Shown: positions 33,201 to 42,912, numbered from the stretch's first letter. The stretch: DNA of 64,000 nt from Gluconacetobacter johannae (GCF_025994435.1 NZ_BAQK01000054.1:110581-174580); one strand, 5' to 3'. Made by a program: numbers and translations. The notes: a model not told the origin generated them from the letters alone.

Positions 33201-34520
33201 TCACGATGGTGACGGATCGACGGTGTTCCTGCTTTCCGGCGTCGGTCCGCTGTTGATCGTCCTGCGGATCCGCGCGACATCCTCCGCGCTGACCGGCGCG
33301 CCATGGTTGCCCCAGCTTGTCCGGATGAACGTCACGACATCCGCCACGTCCCGGTCATCCAGCCGCCACCCCAGGCCCGGCATCCCGAAGGCCGCCGGCG
33401 CGCCCGCCGTGGGCGCCATCCGCGACCCTTCCAGCACGATCCGGACCAGCGACATCGGATCGGCGCTGTTGACGACGGAACTGAGCGCCAGGCGCGGGAA
33501 GACGCCGTCATAGCCCTGGCCGCCGGTCCGGTGGCATGCCGCGCAATTATCGAGGAAGACGCGACCGCCCCGCGGCAGGTCGTGTCCGGTCCGCAGCGCC
33601 GTCGTGGCCGTGGCGTCGGGGCGCAGCGCCGGCGCCGCGCCACCCTTGCCGCCCAGGCTCTTGAGATAGAGGGCGATGGCCGTCAGGTCGTCATCGTTCA
33701 GATACTGGGTGCTGTGGACCACGACGTCCTTCATGCCGCCGAACGCGGCGACCTGGTCGGTGCGGCCGGTCTTGAGGAACGTGACGATATCCCGCACCGA
33801 CCATGCCGACAGCCCGTCAGGCCCGTCCGACCGCAGGCTCTTGGCCAGCCAGCCGTCGATCGGCGCGCCCGACAGATAGGCCGTCCCGTCCACGTCGGTC
33901 AGCGCCTTTTCCTGCAGGGCGAAGCCACGCGGCGTATGGCACGACCCGCAATGTTCCAGCCCCACCACCAGATAGCGCCCGCGCGCCAGTTGATCGGCGG
34001 AACCGGACGGCGGCGCCGTTGCGGTCGCGGGTGACGGGGCGAACATCGCGTCCCAGACCATCAGGGGCCAGCGCATCGACAGCGGCCACGCGATGTCGGC
34101 GGGCCGGTTGGGCTGATGCTGCGGCTTCACCCCATGCATGAAATAGGCATACAGCGCCTGCATGTCGTCGGGGCTGACACGGGCGTAGGACGGGTACGGC
34201 ATGGCCGGATACAGGCGGTGGCCCGCCTGGTTGACCCCGCCACGCACCGCGCGGTCGAACGCCGCGAAATCGTAGGTCCCGATCCCGGTCTCCGGGTCCG
34301 GCGTGATGTTGGTCGAATAGATCCGCCCCATCGGGGTCTGGATGGCCAGCCCCCCGGCGAAGGGCGCCCCGCCCGTCGCGGTATGGCAGGCCACGCAATC
34401 GCCGGCGCGGGCGATATAGGCGCCACGCGCCACCTGGGCATCGTCGGCCGCGTGCGCGCCGCCCGATGCGAACGCCAGGCCGGCAAGCAGGGCGGCGGCG
34501 GAGAGATGTCTGGTCATCAT
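33201..34520 (-). CDS. three-haem cytochrome c subunit of membrane-bound dehydrogenase
   Basis: A 439-residue periplasmic electron-transfer subunit. A Sec signal peptide (LLAGLAFASGGAHA) is followed by three cytochrome c domains with C-x-x-C-H motifs: DCVACHTATGG near residue 41, HCGSCHTPRGF near 190, and NCAACHRTGGQG near 330. It passes electrons from the FAD/Fe-S large subunit to ubiquinone at the membrane. A strong AAGGAGG precedes the start, where two ATGs stand in tandem. It lies 10 bases after the large-subunit gene. Confidence 0.93.
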   Translation of the reverse strand: MMTRHLSAAALLAGLAFASGGAHAADDAQVARGAYIARAGDCVACHTATGGAPFAGGLAIQTPMGRIYSTNITPDPETGIGTYDFAAFDRAVRGGVNQAGHRLYPAMPYPSYARVSPDDMQALYAYFMHGVKPQHQPNRPADIAWPLSMRWPLMVWDAMFAPSPATATAPPSGSADQLARGRYLVVGLEHCGSCHTPRGFALQEKALTDVDGTAYLSGAPIDGWLAKSLRSDGPDGLSAWSVRDIVTFLKTGRTDQVAAFGGMKDVVVHSTQYLNDDDLTAIALYLKSLGGKGGAAPALRPDATATTALRTGHDLPRGGRVFLDNCAACHRTGGQGYDGVFPRLALSSVVNSADPMSLVRIVLEGSRMAPTAGAPAAFGMPGLGWRLDDRDVADVVTFIRTSWGNHGAPVSAEDVARIRRTINSGPTPESRNTVDPSPS

Positions 34521-34530
34521 CAGGTCCTCC

Positions 34531-36309
34531 TTACGCCTGCACCAGGGGGCCGGGGTTTTTCAGGTACTGCTCCCGGATGGCCTTGGCCGCCCAGTAGGCC
34601 AGCGCGCCGACCAGGCCGGTCGGGTTGTAGCCCATGTTCTGCGGGAAGGCGCTGGAGCCCATCACAAACACGTTGGGCACGTCCCAGCTTTGCAGGTAGC
34701 GGTTGACCACGCTGTTGCGCGGATCGGCGCCCATGATCGCCCCGCCGGTGGTATGGGTGCTCTGGTAAAAGCGGACATCGTATTTCGCGCCGGGAGTCAC
34801 CCGGTTGGTCACCCAGTATTTTTCCGCGTTCATCGCCTTGGCGATCTCGCTGATCCTGTCGCCGACATGGTGCATCAGCCGGGCTTCGTTATCGTGCCAG
34901 TTGTAGGTCAGGCGCAGCAGCGGCTGGCCATATGAATCGCGATAGGTCGGGTCGAGGTCGAGATAGACATCCTGATACGCCGCCACCGACCCCGACAGGT
35001 CGATATGCAGTTCGCGCTGGTAGGTGTCCTTGACGGCCGACTTCCAGGCGCTGCCCCATTTCGGGGTGCCGGGCACGGTCGGGGTCATCTGGATCGGGCG
35101 ACCGCCCAGGCGCACATGACGCACGCTGGCGCCCCCGACAAACCCCAGCGGACCATGATCGAACTGGTCGCCGTTCACGTCGTCGATCGAAACGCCGCCC
35201 GCCCCGGTGCCGATGAACGGGTTGAGCCGCGTGCCCGACGGCAGCAGTACCTCCACCCCGCCCATCGCCTGGTAGGCATAGTTCATGCCGACCACGCCTT
35301 CGCCGGTCTTCGGATTGTAGGGCTTTCCGATCCCCGACAGCAGCAGCAGACGCACATTGTGCATCTGGTAGGCCGTGACGATGACCAGGTCGGCCGGCTG
35401 GAAGATCTCGCGCCCCTTGCCATCGACATAGGTGACGCCGGTAGCCTTCTTTCCCGTCGAATCGAGGTTGATCTTCAGCACCTGCGCGCGGGGCCGGACC
35501 TCGAAATTCGGCTTGCGTAGCAGGACCGGCAGGATCGTGGTCTGCGGCGACGCCTTGGAATACATGTAGCAGGCGTAGTTTTCGCAGAACCCGCAGAAAT
35601 TGCACGGCCCCAGGCGAACGCCGTAGGGGTTGGTGTACGGCGTGGAGCAATTGGCCGCCGGCGCGTAGTACGGATGGAACCCGGCCTCGACCGCGCCCTT
35701 CCAGACCAGATCGGCGCCATAACCGTTATGCAGCGGCGGCGTGGGGTAGTCCTTGCTGCGCGGGCCCTCGAACGGATTGCCGCCCTCGATCTTCCGGCCG
35801 CCCAGGTTGCCGGCCTTGCCCGACGTTCCGCACACATACTCGAATTTGGTAAAGAACGGCTCCAGCTCGTCATAGGTGACGGGGAAATCGCGGATGGTCA
35901 TGCCTTCGGGGATGAAATGCCTGCCGTAGCGCTGCTCGTAGCGGGTACGAAGCTGCAGTTCCTCCGGCAGGACGCGGTAATGCATGCCGTTCCAGTGCAG
36001 GCCCGCCCCGCCGACGCCATTGCCCAGCAGGAACGACCCGTGCTGGCGGTACGGCACCGCCAGGTCGTCCACCCCGTGGCGAACCGTCACCGTCTCGCGC
36101 GACAGGTCCTGATACAGCTTGCCCCGGATCGAATAGGCCAGTTCGTCGATCACCTGCGGATAGCGCGCATCGGTCGGCGTGTCGCGCATCTCGCCGCGTT
36201 CCAGCGCCAGGACGTCCAGCCCCGCCTCGGTCAGTTCCTGGCCCAGGATCGCCCCGGTCCAGCCGAACCCGATCAGGACCACGTCCTTCTTTTTCATGGT
36301 GATGGTCAT
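34531..36309 (-). CDS. FAD-dependent GMC dehydrogenase large subunit (gluconate/sugar-acid type)
   Basis: A 592-residue catalytic subunit. It has the FAD-binding glycine motif VVLIGFGWTGAILGQEL near the N-terminus, GNGVGGAGLHWNG, and the GMC C-terminal domain with GAIMGADPRNSVVNRYLQ. A Cys cluster (CNFCGFCENYAC) matches the [3Fe-4S] ligands of fructose and glucose dehydrogenases of this family. It has no export signal of its own and should be carried across by the Tat signal of the small subunit. Gluconate 2-dehydrogenase, 2-ketogluconate dehydrogenase and sorbitol dehydrogenase share this architecture, so the substrate is not assigned. Confidence 0.92.
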   Translation of the reverse strand: MTITMKKKDVVLIGFGWTGAILGQELTEAGLDVLALERGEMRDTPTDARYPQVIDELAYSIRGKLYQDLSRETVTVRHGVDDLAVPYRQHGSFLLGNGVGGAGLHWNGMHYRVLPEELQLRTRYEQRYGRHFIPEGMTIRDFPVTYDELEPFFTKFEYVCGTSGKAGNLGGRKIEGGNPFEGPRSKDYPTPPLHNGYGADLVWKGAVEAGFHPYYAPAANCSTPYTNPYGVRLGPCNFCGFCENYACYMYSKASPQTTILPVLLRKPNFEVRPRAQVLKINLDSTGKKATGVTYVDGKGREIFQPADLVIVTAYQMHNVRLLLLSGIGKPYNPKTGEGVVGMNYAYQAMGGVEVLLPSGTRLNPFIGTGAGGVSIDDVNGDQFDHGPLGFVGGASVRHVRLGGRPIQMTPTVPGTPKWGSAWKSAVKDTYQRELHIDLSGSVAAYQDVYLDLDPTYRDSYGQPLLRLTYNWHDNEARLMHHVGDRISEIAKAMNAEKYWVTNRVTPGAKYDVRFYQSTHTTGGAIMGADPRNSVVNRYLQSWDVPNVFVMGSSAFPQNMGYNPTGLVGALAYWAAKAIREQYLKNPGPLVQA

Positions 36310-36314
36310 CGGAT

Positions 36315-37019
36315 TTACGCTCTCTCGCCGGAAATCGACACCGGCCCGTAGGGGTATGGCGTGTTGGGACGGTCGATCCAGTCCATGTAATCGGCCCGCA
36401 CACCGGGGAAGCCGATCATCTTCCAGCTGGCCATGCCCTTGTTTCCGCCATGGATCGGATCGGCGAAGAACCCTTCCTTCGTGTTCGTCAGCAGAAAGCC
36501 GAAGAACGTGGCCGAGGGCACGTCCGCGAAGACGATCCGGCCGGCTTCCAGGTCATGCATCGCGGCGGTCTGTTCGGCGACCGCGAGGTCCGCGAAAGGC
36601 CTGCCATGCGTCTTCACGCACCAGGCATCGAAATTCCCGATACCCCGCCGATAGATATCGCGCGGCACCAGGTCGAGCTGATAGCCGAGTTCGGGCGCCA
36701 CCTCGGGATGGAACGGGCCGCCCATGAACCACAGCTTGCCGTGCCCGTAAGGCATCTCCATCTGGCCGTCGATGAATTCCGGAATACCGACGGCGGCGCC
36801 GCCCGGACCGTTCTCGTCGGCGGGGATCAGGATGTCCGCGGCAGCCCGCAGGAACCGCCACTCCGCAGCGGTGAAATAGCGCGGCGCGTAGGCCCCGCCG
36901 GACGCTTCGGGCGTTTCCACGGCATGGCCGACCGCGGGGGCCGCGCCCACGGCCAGGGCCGCGGCCGGGCCGGCCGAGACGAGCGTGCGGAGAAAACCTC
37001 TCCGGTCCGGTTGGGTCAT
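36315..37019 (-). CDS. gluconate 2-dehydrogenase subunit 3-like small subunit (Tat signal)
   Basis: A 234-residue small subunit with a twin-arginine signal (DRRGFLRTLVSAGPAAAL) that should export the folded complex. The mature part matches the gluconate_2-dh3 family: YFTAAEWRFLRAAADILIPAD, then a Tyr/Trp-rich C-terminus. ATG at 37019 has AGGA with 7 bases spacing. An in-frame ATG at 37043 would lengthen the n-region. It is the first gene of the operon small-large-cytochrome-HbpS, the usual order in acetic acid bacteria. Its stop is 5 bases ahead of the large-subunit start. Confidence 0.9.
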   Translation of the reverse strand: MTQPDRRGFLRTLVSAGPAAALAVGAAPAVGHAVETPEASGGAYAPRYFTAAEWRFLRAAADILIPADENGPGGAAVGIPEFIDGQMEMPYGHGKLWFMGGPFHPEVAPELGYQLDLVPRDIYRRGIGNFDAWCVKTHGRPFADLAVAEQTAAMHDLEAGRIVFADVPSATFFGFLLTNTKEGFFADPIHGGNKGMASWKMIGFPGVRADYMDWIDRPNTPYPYGPVSISGERA

Positions 37020-37660
37020 GCTCACATCCTGTTCCTTTCGCATATCGGGGCCGCGCCATGTCTGAACGGCAGGACGACCGGTCATTCCGTCCCCCTGCCG
37101 CAGCCGCCCGAAACCCGCGTGCAGGCGTTTTTTGTTACTTAAACGTTATATATTTATCGACATGGCCATTGCGATGACGGCAGCGCATGATAGCCCTGCC
37201 TTTACATGAACTTTACATGCGCCTGCGATAGCCCGTCTTTCTATCCTTGCGACCATTGTTTGTTATAACAAAAAAAATCGCGATGCCTTCTGTCCACCCA
37301 AGGTCACACAGCTTGCGATCAACACAGCTTCTTCAAAAAATAAATATCCTCGACACATTAAAAGGACCACACCCCTTTTGTTCACATAAAAGTTAACAAG
37401 TATTGTTAGTCTAAGAAATCAGGATTGACCCGGTATATCCGTACCGATTTGAACAGATATACCGTCACCCCTATTTCAAATCATGGAAAATCGTGGGAAA
37501 GCTCTTTCGGCCTCGACGCCAGGACCGTTTTTTCCCTGCAAGGACAGGACGTACGACCGTCGATCCGACATGCCTTCCGCATGTTTCCCTTGTTCGTTAC
37601 GATCACATAAAAGTCATAAAGCCATAAAAATCCGGTCGTGACACGCAGTAAAACAGAAGA
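37020..37660. promoter_or_regulatory. long AT-rich divergent regulatory region
   Basis: 641 bases between the GMC dehydrogenase operon (leftward) and the OprB porin gene (rightward), with no supported gene. It is clearly AT-rich. Distinct elements are: a direct repeat CTTTACATG at 37200-37208 and 37211-37219 (11-base period); a perfect palindrome TTGTTATAACAA at 37260-37271; the related inverted repeat TAACAA-GTA-TTGTTA at 37394-37408; and an 11-base direct repeat CACATAAAAGT at 37383-37393 and 37604-37614. These look like operators for at least one regulator that controls both units. Confidence 0.65.
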
Positions 37661-39202
37661 ATGAACATGAAATACAGCGTGATGGCGACGCTATGCTTTC
37701 GCCGCATACCACAGTCCCTAAAAATGGCAGGCGTCTTTCTTTCCGTTATGCTGTCGGTCCCCACGTCCGGCGAGGCCGCGCCGACCGTCACCTCCCGGGA
37801 CGCCGCACCACCTTCGACCCCACGGGCGGCCGTGCCGCCCAAGGCAGGGATATCGCCGCGCGCCCCGCTGAAGAACGAACTGGACCCGCTGTTCCGGGGC
37901 GAGGCGGTGTCGTCATTGCTGCCGGACCGCTGGGACGCCCTGCGCGACTCCGACATGACCGATCCGTATTTCATCCCGGCACAGGCATCGGGACATCTGA
38001 TTCCGCAGTTGCAGCCTTTCCGATCCCGCCTGGCGCAACACGGCGTGGCGTTCAACTTCACCTACAAGGGTGAGGCCATGGCCAACATCAATGGCGGGCA
38101 GCAGCGCGGCATGGACTATGTCCACGAACTGACGTTGCAGGTCAATTTCGACCTGGAACGGATGGCCGGGCTGAAGGGCTGGACGGTCCATACCCTGGTC
38201 ATGGAACGTGTGGGCCGCGAGGTCTCACGCGACCGGGTGGGCGAACCCTATATCAGCCTGATGGAAGTGTACGGCCTGTCCGGCCATTCGGTCGCGCATC
38301 TGGTGGATTTCTATGCCGAGAAGAAATTCCTGAACAACCGCGCGGACGTCACCTTCGGACGCATGTCTCTGACGCACGTCTTCGCCACGTCGCCGCTGAT
38401 CTGCTCGTTCATGGTCACCTGCTCGGCCCCGGTGGCGCTGAAGGTCGATGCCGGGTTCAGCGTGTATCCGAAGGCCACCTGGGGGGCGCGATTCCGCATG
38501 CGCCCGACCCGCGACACGATGCTGCAGGTCGGCGCCTACAACGTGGCCCCGCTGGCCAGCAATCCCAGCGGCTGGGCCTGGGGCAGCGAGCCCAGCACCG
38601 GCCTGATGCTGCCGATCGAATTCACCTGGCAGCCTTTCCTGGGCCGGAACCGGTTGCCGGGTCACTATGTGCTGGGCTTCGCCCACGACAGCACCCGCTA
38701 TCCGGACTCGCTGGGCGCCGTCCCGGCCGCGCTCGCCGAACAGAAAAGCTCGGCGCCCCGGGATTCGGTCTGGATCATGACGGACCAGATGATCTACCGC
38801 GCCGGCGGACACGGCCAGATGGATGGCGGGTACGTGATGGCGGGCTATCTGCACAACACCCCCCACGTCTCGACCATCGCCGACGAGGTCTATGTCGGCG
38901 GGTCCTTCCCCGGCTTCATCCCGTCGCGGCCGAAAGACCGGATCGGCGTGCTGTATTCCTGGTACCATGTCAGCGACCGGCTGTATGACGGCCAGGCGAT
39001 CCGCCAGCAGGCCGGTCTGCCGCTGGGCGCGATGGTACTGGCGCCGCAGACCAATTCGTCGGTGATCGAGGCCTATTACGGCTTCACGCCGATGCAGGGC
39101 ATCACGCTGCAACCGGAATTCCAGTACATGATCCGCCCCGGTGAAACGTCCCGCATCCCCGACGCCGCGCTGGTCGGCCTGAAAGTGATCGCCACGCTGT
39201 AG
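37661..39202 (+). CDS. OprB-family carbohydrate-selective porin
   Basis: A 513-residue outer-membrane porin. The signal peptide (MAGVFLSVMLSVPTSGEA) is followed by a Pro/Ala-rich linker of about 60 residues and the OprB barrel. Recognisable stretches are FNFTYKGEAMANINGG, QVNFDLERMAGLKGWTV, and the C-terminal LQPEFQYMIRPGE typical of OprB. It takes up sugars or sugar acids, and the divergent dehydrogenase operon would oxidise such substrates in the periplasm. The start may be ATG 37661 or 37667. Both are preceded by AGAAGA. Confidence 0.9.
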   Translation: MNMKYSVMATLCFRRIPQSLKMAGVFLSVMLSVPTSGEAAPTVTSRDAAPPSTPRAAVPPKAGISPRAPLKNELDPLFRGEAVSSLLPDRWDALRDSDMTDPYFIPAQASGHLIPQLQPFRSRLAQHGVAFNFTYKGEAMANINGGQQRGMDYVHELTLQVNFDLERMAGLKGWTVHTLVMERVGREVSRDRVGEPYISLMEVYGLSGHSVAHLVDFYAEKKFLNNRADVTFGRMSLTHVFATSPLICSFMVTCSAPVALKVDAGFSVYPKATWGARFRMRPTRDTMLQVGAYNVAPLASNPSGWAWGSEPSTGLMLPIEFTWQPFLGRNRLPGHYVLGFAHDSTRYPDSLGAVPAALAEQKSSAPRDSVWIMTDQMIYRAGGHGQMDGGYVMAGYLHNTPHVSTIADEVYVGGSFPGFIPSRPKDRIGVLYSWYHVSDRLYDGQAIRQQAGLPLGAMVLAPQTNSSVIEAYYGFTPMQGITLQPEFQYMIRPGETSRIPDAALVGLKVIATL

Positions 39203-39282
39203 CGCCTGCCCCTCGACGACGGATCGTTCCTTGCCCATATCCTGTCTGCACGGGAAACGACTTGGCAAGCAGGGACGAACTC

Positions 39283-39954
39283 ATGGCAGGCGACGACGTC
39301 CATTACTACGAGCCGCGTAACGGGCATGGGCTGCGCCATGATCCGTTTTCCGCCATCGTCGGGCCGCGCCCGATCGGGTGGATTTCCACCCGGTCAGCCC
39401 AGGGCCGCGCCAATCTGGCGCCCTACAGTTTTTTCAACGCCTTCAACTATCGCCCGCCGATCATCGGCTTCGCCAGCGTGGGCTGGAAGGACACGGTGGC
39501 CAACATCCGTGACACCGCCGAATTTGTGTGGAACCTCGCCACCCGCCCTATGGCCGCCCGGATGAATCTGACCTCCGCCGCCGTGCCGCAGGACGAATTC
39601 GCGCTGGCCGGCCTGGCGCAGGCGCCCGCGCGGCTGGTCGGCGCGCCGCGCGTCCACGCCAGCCCGGTCAATTTCGAATGCCGGCTGACCCAATTGTTCC
39701 CCCTTCGCGACAAGGAAGGCGCGGAACTCGAAAGCTGGATGATCCTGGGCGAGGTCATCGCGGTGCATATCGACCGGGCCATGCTGGTCGACGGGGTGTA
39801 CGACACCGCCCGCGCCCACCCCATCCTGCGCGCCGGCGGCCTGGGCCGCTATGCCGGGATCACCGAGAACGCAATGTTCGACATGAACCGCCCGGCCGGC
39901 GAGGACGACGTGACGGCGATGGTGCGCGCCCTGGATGCTGCCCCGGATGCCTGA
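39283..39954 (+). CDS. flavin reductase-like FMN-binding protein
   Basis: A 223-residue protein with the FMN-binding split-barrel of the flavin reductase family: PFSAIVGPRPIGWISTRSAQG, NLAPYSFFNAFNYRPPIIGF, and the C-terminal LGRYAGITENAMFDM. Members reduce or bind FMN; the substrate is unknown. The ATG at 39283 has AGGGA 7 bases upstream and is preferred to a TTG at 39262. It is followed 10 bases later by the nucleotidyltransferase gene, probably in one transcript. Confidence 0.88.
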   Translation: MAGDDVHYYEPRNGHGLRHDPFSAIVGPRPIGWISTRSAQGRANLAPYSFFNAFNYRPPIIGFASVGWKDTVANIRDTAEFVWNLATRPMAARMNLTSAAVPQDEFALAGLAQAPARLVGAPRVHASPVNFECRLTQLFPLRDKEGAELESWMILGEVIAVHIDRAMLVDGVYDTARAHPILRAGGLGRYAGITENAMFDMNRPAGEDDVTAMVRALDAAPDA

Positions 39955-39964
39955 ACCGGCGCAT

Positions 39965-40750
39965 ATGACCGGACAGCGGAAAGGGCCAGCGAGAGACGTG
40001 ACGATCCCGACCCCGATCGAAGCCTTGACTGTGGCGAAGGCGGTCGTCGCCACGCGCTATGCAGACGCCGCTTTCGCGTTTGCGGCGGGTTCGATCATGC
40101 GGGGTGACGGCACATACCTGTCCGACATCGATCTGGTGGTGATCCACGATCGTCTGGAAACGGCGCGGCGCGAATCTTTCACCGCCGATGGCTTTCCGAT
40201 CGAAGCATTCGTCCACGATCCGGAGACGCTTGCGTGGTTCGTGGACGCGGATGTGGCGCGGGGTCGCCCCAGCATCCTCAACATGATCGCCGAAGGCAAG
40301 ATCATCGGAGACGCCGACCGTGCGCGGGCGCTGCAACGGGACATGGCGCGGCGCCTCGCCGACGGGCCGCCCCCGCTGGCGCCGGGCGAACGCGATGCCC
40401 TGCGCTACGACATCACGGACGCAATCGACGACCTGCGTGGTGAACGCCGTCCAGGCGAGATCCTGGCGATCGGCGCCACCCTGTATCCTCGACTGGTCGA
40501 ACTGTCATTGCGGGGGCGAGGCCGATGGAACGGTGCGGGCAAATGGGCGCCTCGGCTTCTTGCGGCCGTGGATGCCGATCTGGCCGTCCGGTACGAACAC
40601 GCCTTCCGCATTTTGTTTGTGTCAGGAAAATGCGAAGACGTCATTGCGCTCGCCGAACGCGAAATGCAGCCCCATGGGGGGCCGCTGTTCGATGGCGATT
40701 GCCGCCCCGCGCCGTCCTCCTGGCGCATCCGACCAAGGAGCGAACCATGA
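39965..40750 (+). CDS. nucleotidyltransferase-domain protein
   Basis: A 261-residue protein whose N-terminal domain carries the polymerase-beta-type nucleotidyltransferase motif: FAAGSIMRGDGTYLSDIDLV, with the paired Asp of the metal site. The remaining helical part resembles aminoglycoside/kanamycin nucleotidyltransferase-type proteins, but no specific function can be assigned. The start is the ATG at 39965. In-frame ATGs at 39935 and 39950 overlap the preceding gene. Its stop overlaps the methyltransferase start (ATGA). Confidence 0.75.
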   Translation: MTGQRKGPARDVTIPTPIEALTVAKAVVATRYADAAFAFAAGSIMRGDGTYLSDIDLVVIHDRLETARRESFTADGFPIEAFVHDPETLAWFVDADVARGRPSILNMIAEGKIIGDADRARALQRDMARRLADGPPPLAPGERDALRYDITDAIDDLRGERRPGEILAIGATLYPRLVELSLRGRGRWNGAGKWAPRLLAAVDADLAVRYEHAFRILFVSGKCEDVIALAEREMQPHGGPLFDGDCRPAPSSWRIRPRSEP

Positions 40751-41547
40751 GCAGCCTTCCGCTCCAGGCCGGGCGCACAGCGTTCGGCGGCAATCCCGAC
40801 AGCTACGAGGCAGCCCGGCCGCCCTATCCGGACGCCGTTTATGCGGCTTTGCGGGAACGATGCACGATTACCGGCGCGCGCCTGTTCGAGATCGGGGCCG
40901 GAACGGGAAAGGCCACGTTTCCCCTGCTGGCCGACCGACCGGCACAGTTGACGGCCGTGGAGCCGGATGCGCGTCTCACCCGGCATCTGGCCGATCTGGC
41001 AGGCAACGACTGGCCCATGCTGGACATCATGGCGACCTCCTGGGAAGAGGCGGTCCTGCCCGATGGGGCCTACGATCTGGGCTTTGCAGCGACCGCGTTT
41101 CACTGGTTGCCCCAGGGGGAAGCCTTGCGGAAAATTGTCCGCGCACTCAGGCCCGGCGGCTGGTGGACCATGTGGTGGAACGTTTTCGGCGATCCGGATG
41201 CACCGGATGCGTTTCACCAGCGCGCGGGCGCCCTGTTCCGGGGTCTACGGAGTTCGCCGGCATGGGCGCCGGGGCGGCGGCCATTCGGGCTCGATATCGA
41301 CGCCCGGATCGCCGATCTGAAGCAGGCCGGGTTTGAAGATCCGGTCGTGGATGTTCTCCGGTGGACGATCCAGATGGACGCGGGCCAGGTCCGCGCCCTG
41401 GCGGCGACATTTTCGGAAGTCGTGAACGCCGGCGAGCACGCACGGCAAAAACTGCTCGATGACCTGACCAGTCTGGTCGAAGACGAATTCGGCGGCCAGG
41501 TCGAAAGACATTTCGTTACGCCGATGTATATGGCGCGCAAGCCCTGA
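40747..41547 (+). CDS. class I SAM-dependent methyltransferase
   Basis: A 266-residue methyltransferase. Motif I is LFEIGAGTGKATFPLL, followed by the acidic residue in LTAVEPDARL and motif IV at YDLGFAATAFHWLP. This is the small-molecule (UbiE/Methyltransf_11-like) type, and the substrate is unknown. It is coupled to the nucleotidyltransferase by a 4-base overlap, so the two may act together on a metabolite. The end faces a convergent gene 21 bases away. Confidence 0.88.
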   Translation: MSSLPLQAGRTAFGGNPDSYEAARPPYPDAVYAALRERCTITGARLFEIGAGTGKATFPLLADRPAQLTAVEPDARLTRHLADLAGNDWPMLDIMATSWEEAVLPDGAYDLGFAATAFHWLPQGEALRKIVRALRPGGWWTMWWNVFGDPDAPDAFHQRAGALFRGLRSSPAWAPGRRPFGLDIDARIADLKQAGFEDPVVDVLRWTIQMDAGQVRALAATFSEVVNAGEHARQKLLDDLTSLVEDEFGGQVERHFVTPMYMARKP

Positions 41548-41568
41548 ACACCCCGGTAGCGGAAGACG

Positions 41569-42885
41569 TCAGAACATCTCGCTGATGCGGGCGCCGATCT
41601 GCCATTCCGCGCTGAGCTGTGGGCCGTTCAGCTTCTGATAGACCGGCTTGCCACCCTCGATCGCGAAATGACTGTAGCCAGGCAGCCCCAGGCTGTGGCC
41701 GTCGATGTCCAGTCCCCCCAGAAGCTGAAGGCGCTGGCCGCCGTAATAGACCGGATTCATCGGTTGCCCCGGTCCATTTATCATCAGGTCGCGTCCGCCG
41801 ATCCGGTCCTGGCGCGTATAGTCGACGCGAAACGAAAGAACCATGTCGCCGGGCAGAAGATAGCCGCCCCACAGATCTTCCTCGTACATCGCCCCCCAGT
41901 TGTAATCGTGACTGTTCCGGGCGAAGGGAATGCGCGCGCGGAACGCGCCGCCCCACGACCAGCGGCCCGCCGTTCCCAGATAGGTCAGGCCGGGCAGCGC
42001 CTCGACGGAACCGGTTCCCATCTGCATCCCGTAGGGCGCGCGCATCTGCATACGCATCCCCATGGGCGCGAGCATCGTAATCGTCTCCGTGGTGGAGCCG
42101 CTGGGCAGGCCCAGCCCGAAGTTGAGATGCAGATGCGTATGCTGGTCCTGATAAAATCGGACGATCGCGTTTACGCTGGTATCTCCGAACCCGCTGGTGC
42201 TTCCGCTGTTGGACCCCAGAACGGTACTCCCCATCATGCCCTTGTACGTGGTCATACGCATGTATTTGCGCGTCCAACTGGACATGACGCTGACGTTCAG
42301 CCAGTCGGAAACCGCATACATCACGCCGAACATGTACATCTGCGCGTTCATGCCATCGGGAACGACGCGGATTTTCGAGCCGGTCACCGCGTTGTACGTT
42401 GTCGCGATCGCGCCCGATGAAACAGTGTGATCGCCGACCATATTCCCCTGCATGCCCATGAAACCGGGGCTGAACATCAGGGAAACATGCCCGCTCGCCA
42501 TCATCCTGGCCCCGGGCAACGCCGCCGGAGCGGCAACCCGCCCCAGCCCGTGGTGGATGGTGTCGCCGCGCACGATCGCGCTGTCGCCGAAGGTCTCGCT
42601 GCTTTTGTGATCGAGGATCTGCCGTAGCCACGAACGACGCGGCGGCGTGCCGCATACATCGACCTGTGTGGTGCTGGACGGCGCGCCGACCGCACGATCG
42701 GTTGCGCCCGCGCAGGCATCGGGCCTGCGCCCCCCGAGCGCCGAATCGCCTTGTGCATGGGCCGACCCATGTGCAACCGCCAGCGCCGTCGCGAAGGCGG
42801 TTACGATCAATCGACACCCCGCCATCAGGGCCGCGCCCGGTTGCCCCTGCCGTTTCCTTGTGCCCGCTTCCGATCGCTGTCCCAT
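41569..42885 (-). CDS. Met-rich outer-membrane transporter-like protein
   Basis: A protein of about 438 residues with an N-terminal signal peptide (LIVTAFATALAVAHGSAHA) and a strand-rich barrel ending in Phe. It is unusually methionine-rich in its central part (short runs such as MGMRMQM and YGMQMGTG). It resembles the phenol-degradation 'MetA-type' outer-membrane proteins that are often found in copper-related gene groups. The start is uncertain between ATG 42885 and ATG 42825, and neither has a good ribosome binding site. A strong 12-bp palindrome lies 28 bases upstream of the longer start. Methionine content suggests copper or silver handling, but this is inference. Confidence 0.7.
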   Translation of the reverse strand: MGQRSEAGTRKRQGQPGAALMAGCRLIVTAFATALAVAHGSAHAQGDSALGGRRPDACAGATDRAVGAPSSTTQVDVCGTPPRRSWLRQILDHKSSETFGDSAIVRGDTIHHGLGRVAAPAALPGARMMASGHVSLMFSPGFMGMQGNMVGDHTVSSGAIATTYNAVTGSKIRVVPDGMNAQMYMFGVMYAVSDWLNVSVMSSWTRKYMRMTTYKGMMGSTVLGSNSGSTSGFGDTSVNAIVRFYQDQHTHLHLNFGLGLPSGSTTETITMLAPMGMRMQMRAPYGMQMGTGSVEALPGLTYLGTAGRWSWGGAFRARIPFARNSHDYNWGAMYEEDLWGGYLLPGDMVLSFRVDYTRQDRIGGRDLMINGPGQPMNPVYYGGQRLQLLGGLDIDGHSLGLPGYSHFAIEGGKPVYQKLNGPQLSAEWQIGARISEMF

Positions 42886-42912
42886 CACGCCAACCCGCAG
42901 CCCCGCTCCCTC

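Noticed and set aside
37200..37219. PhoB box
   Set aside because: The 11-base period fits, but the repeat CTTTACATG agrees with the PhoB half-site CTGTCAT at only about three of seven positions, so no phosphate control is claimed.
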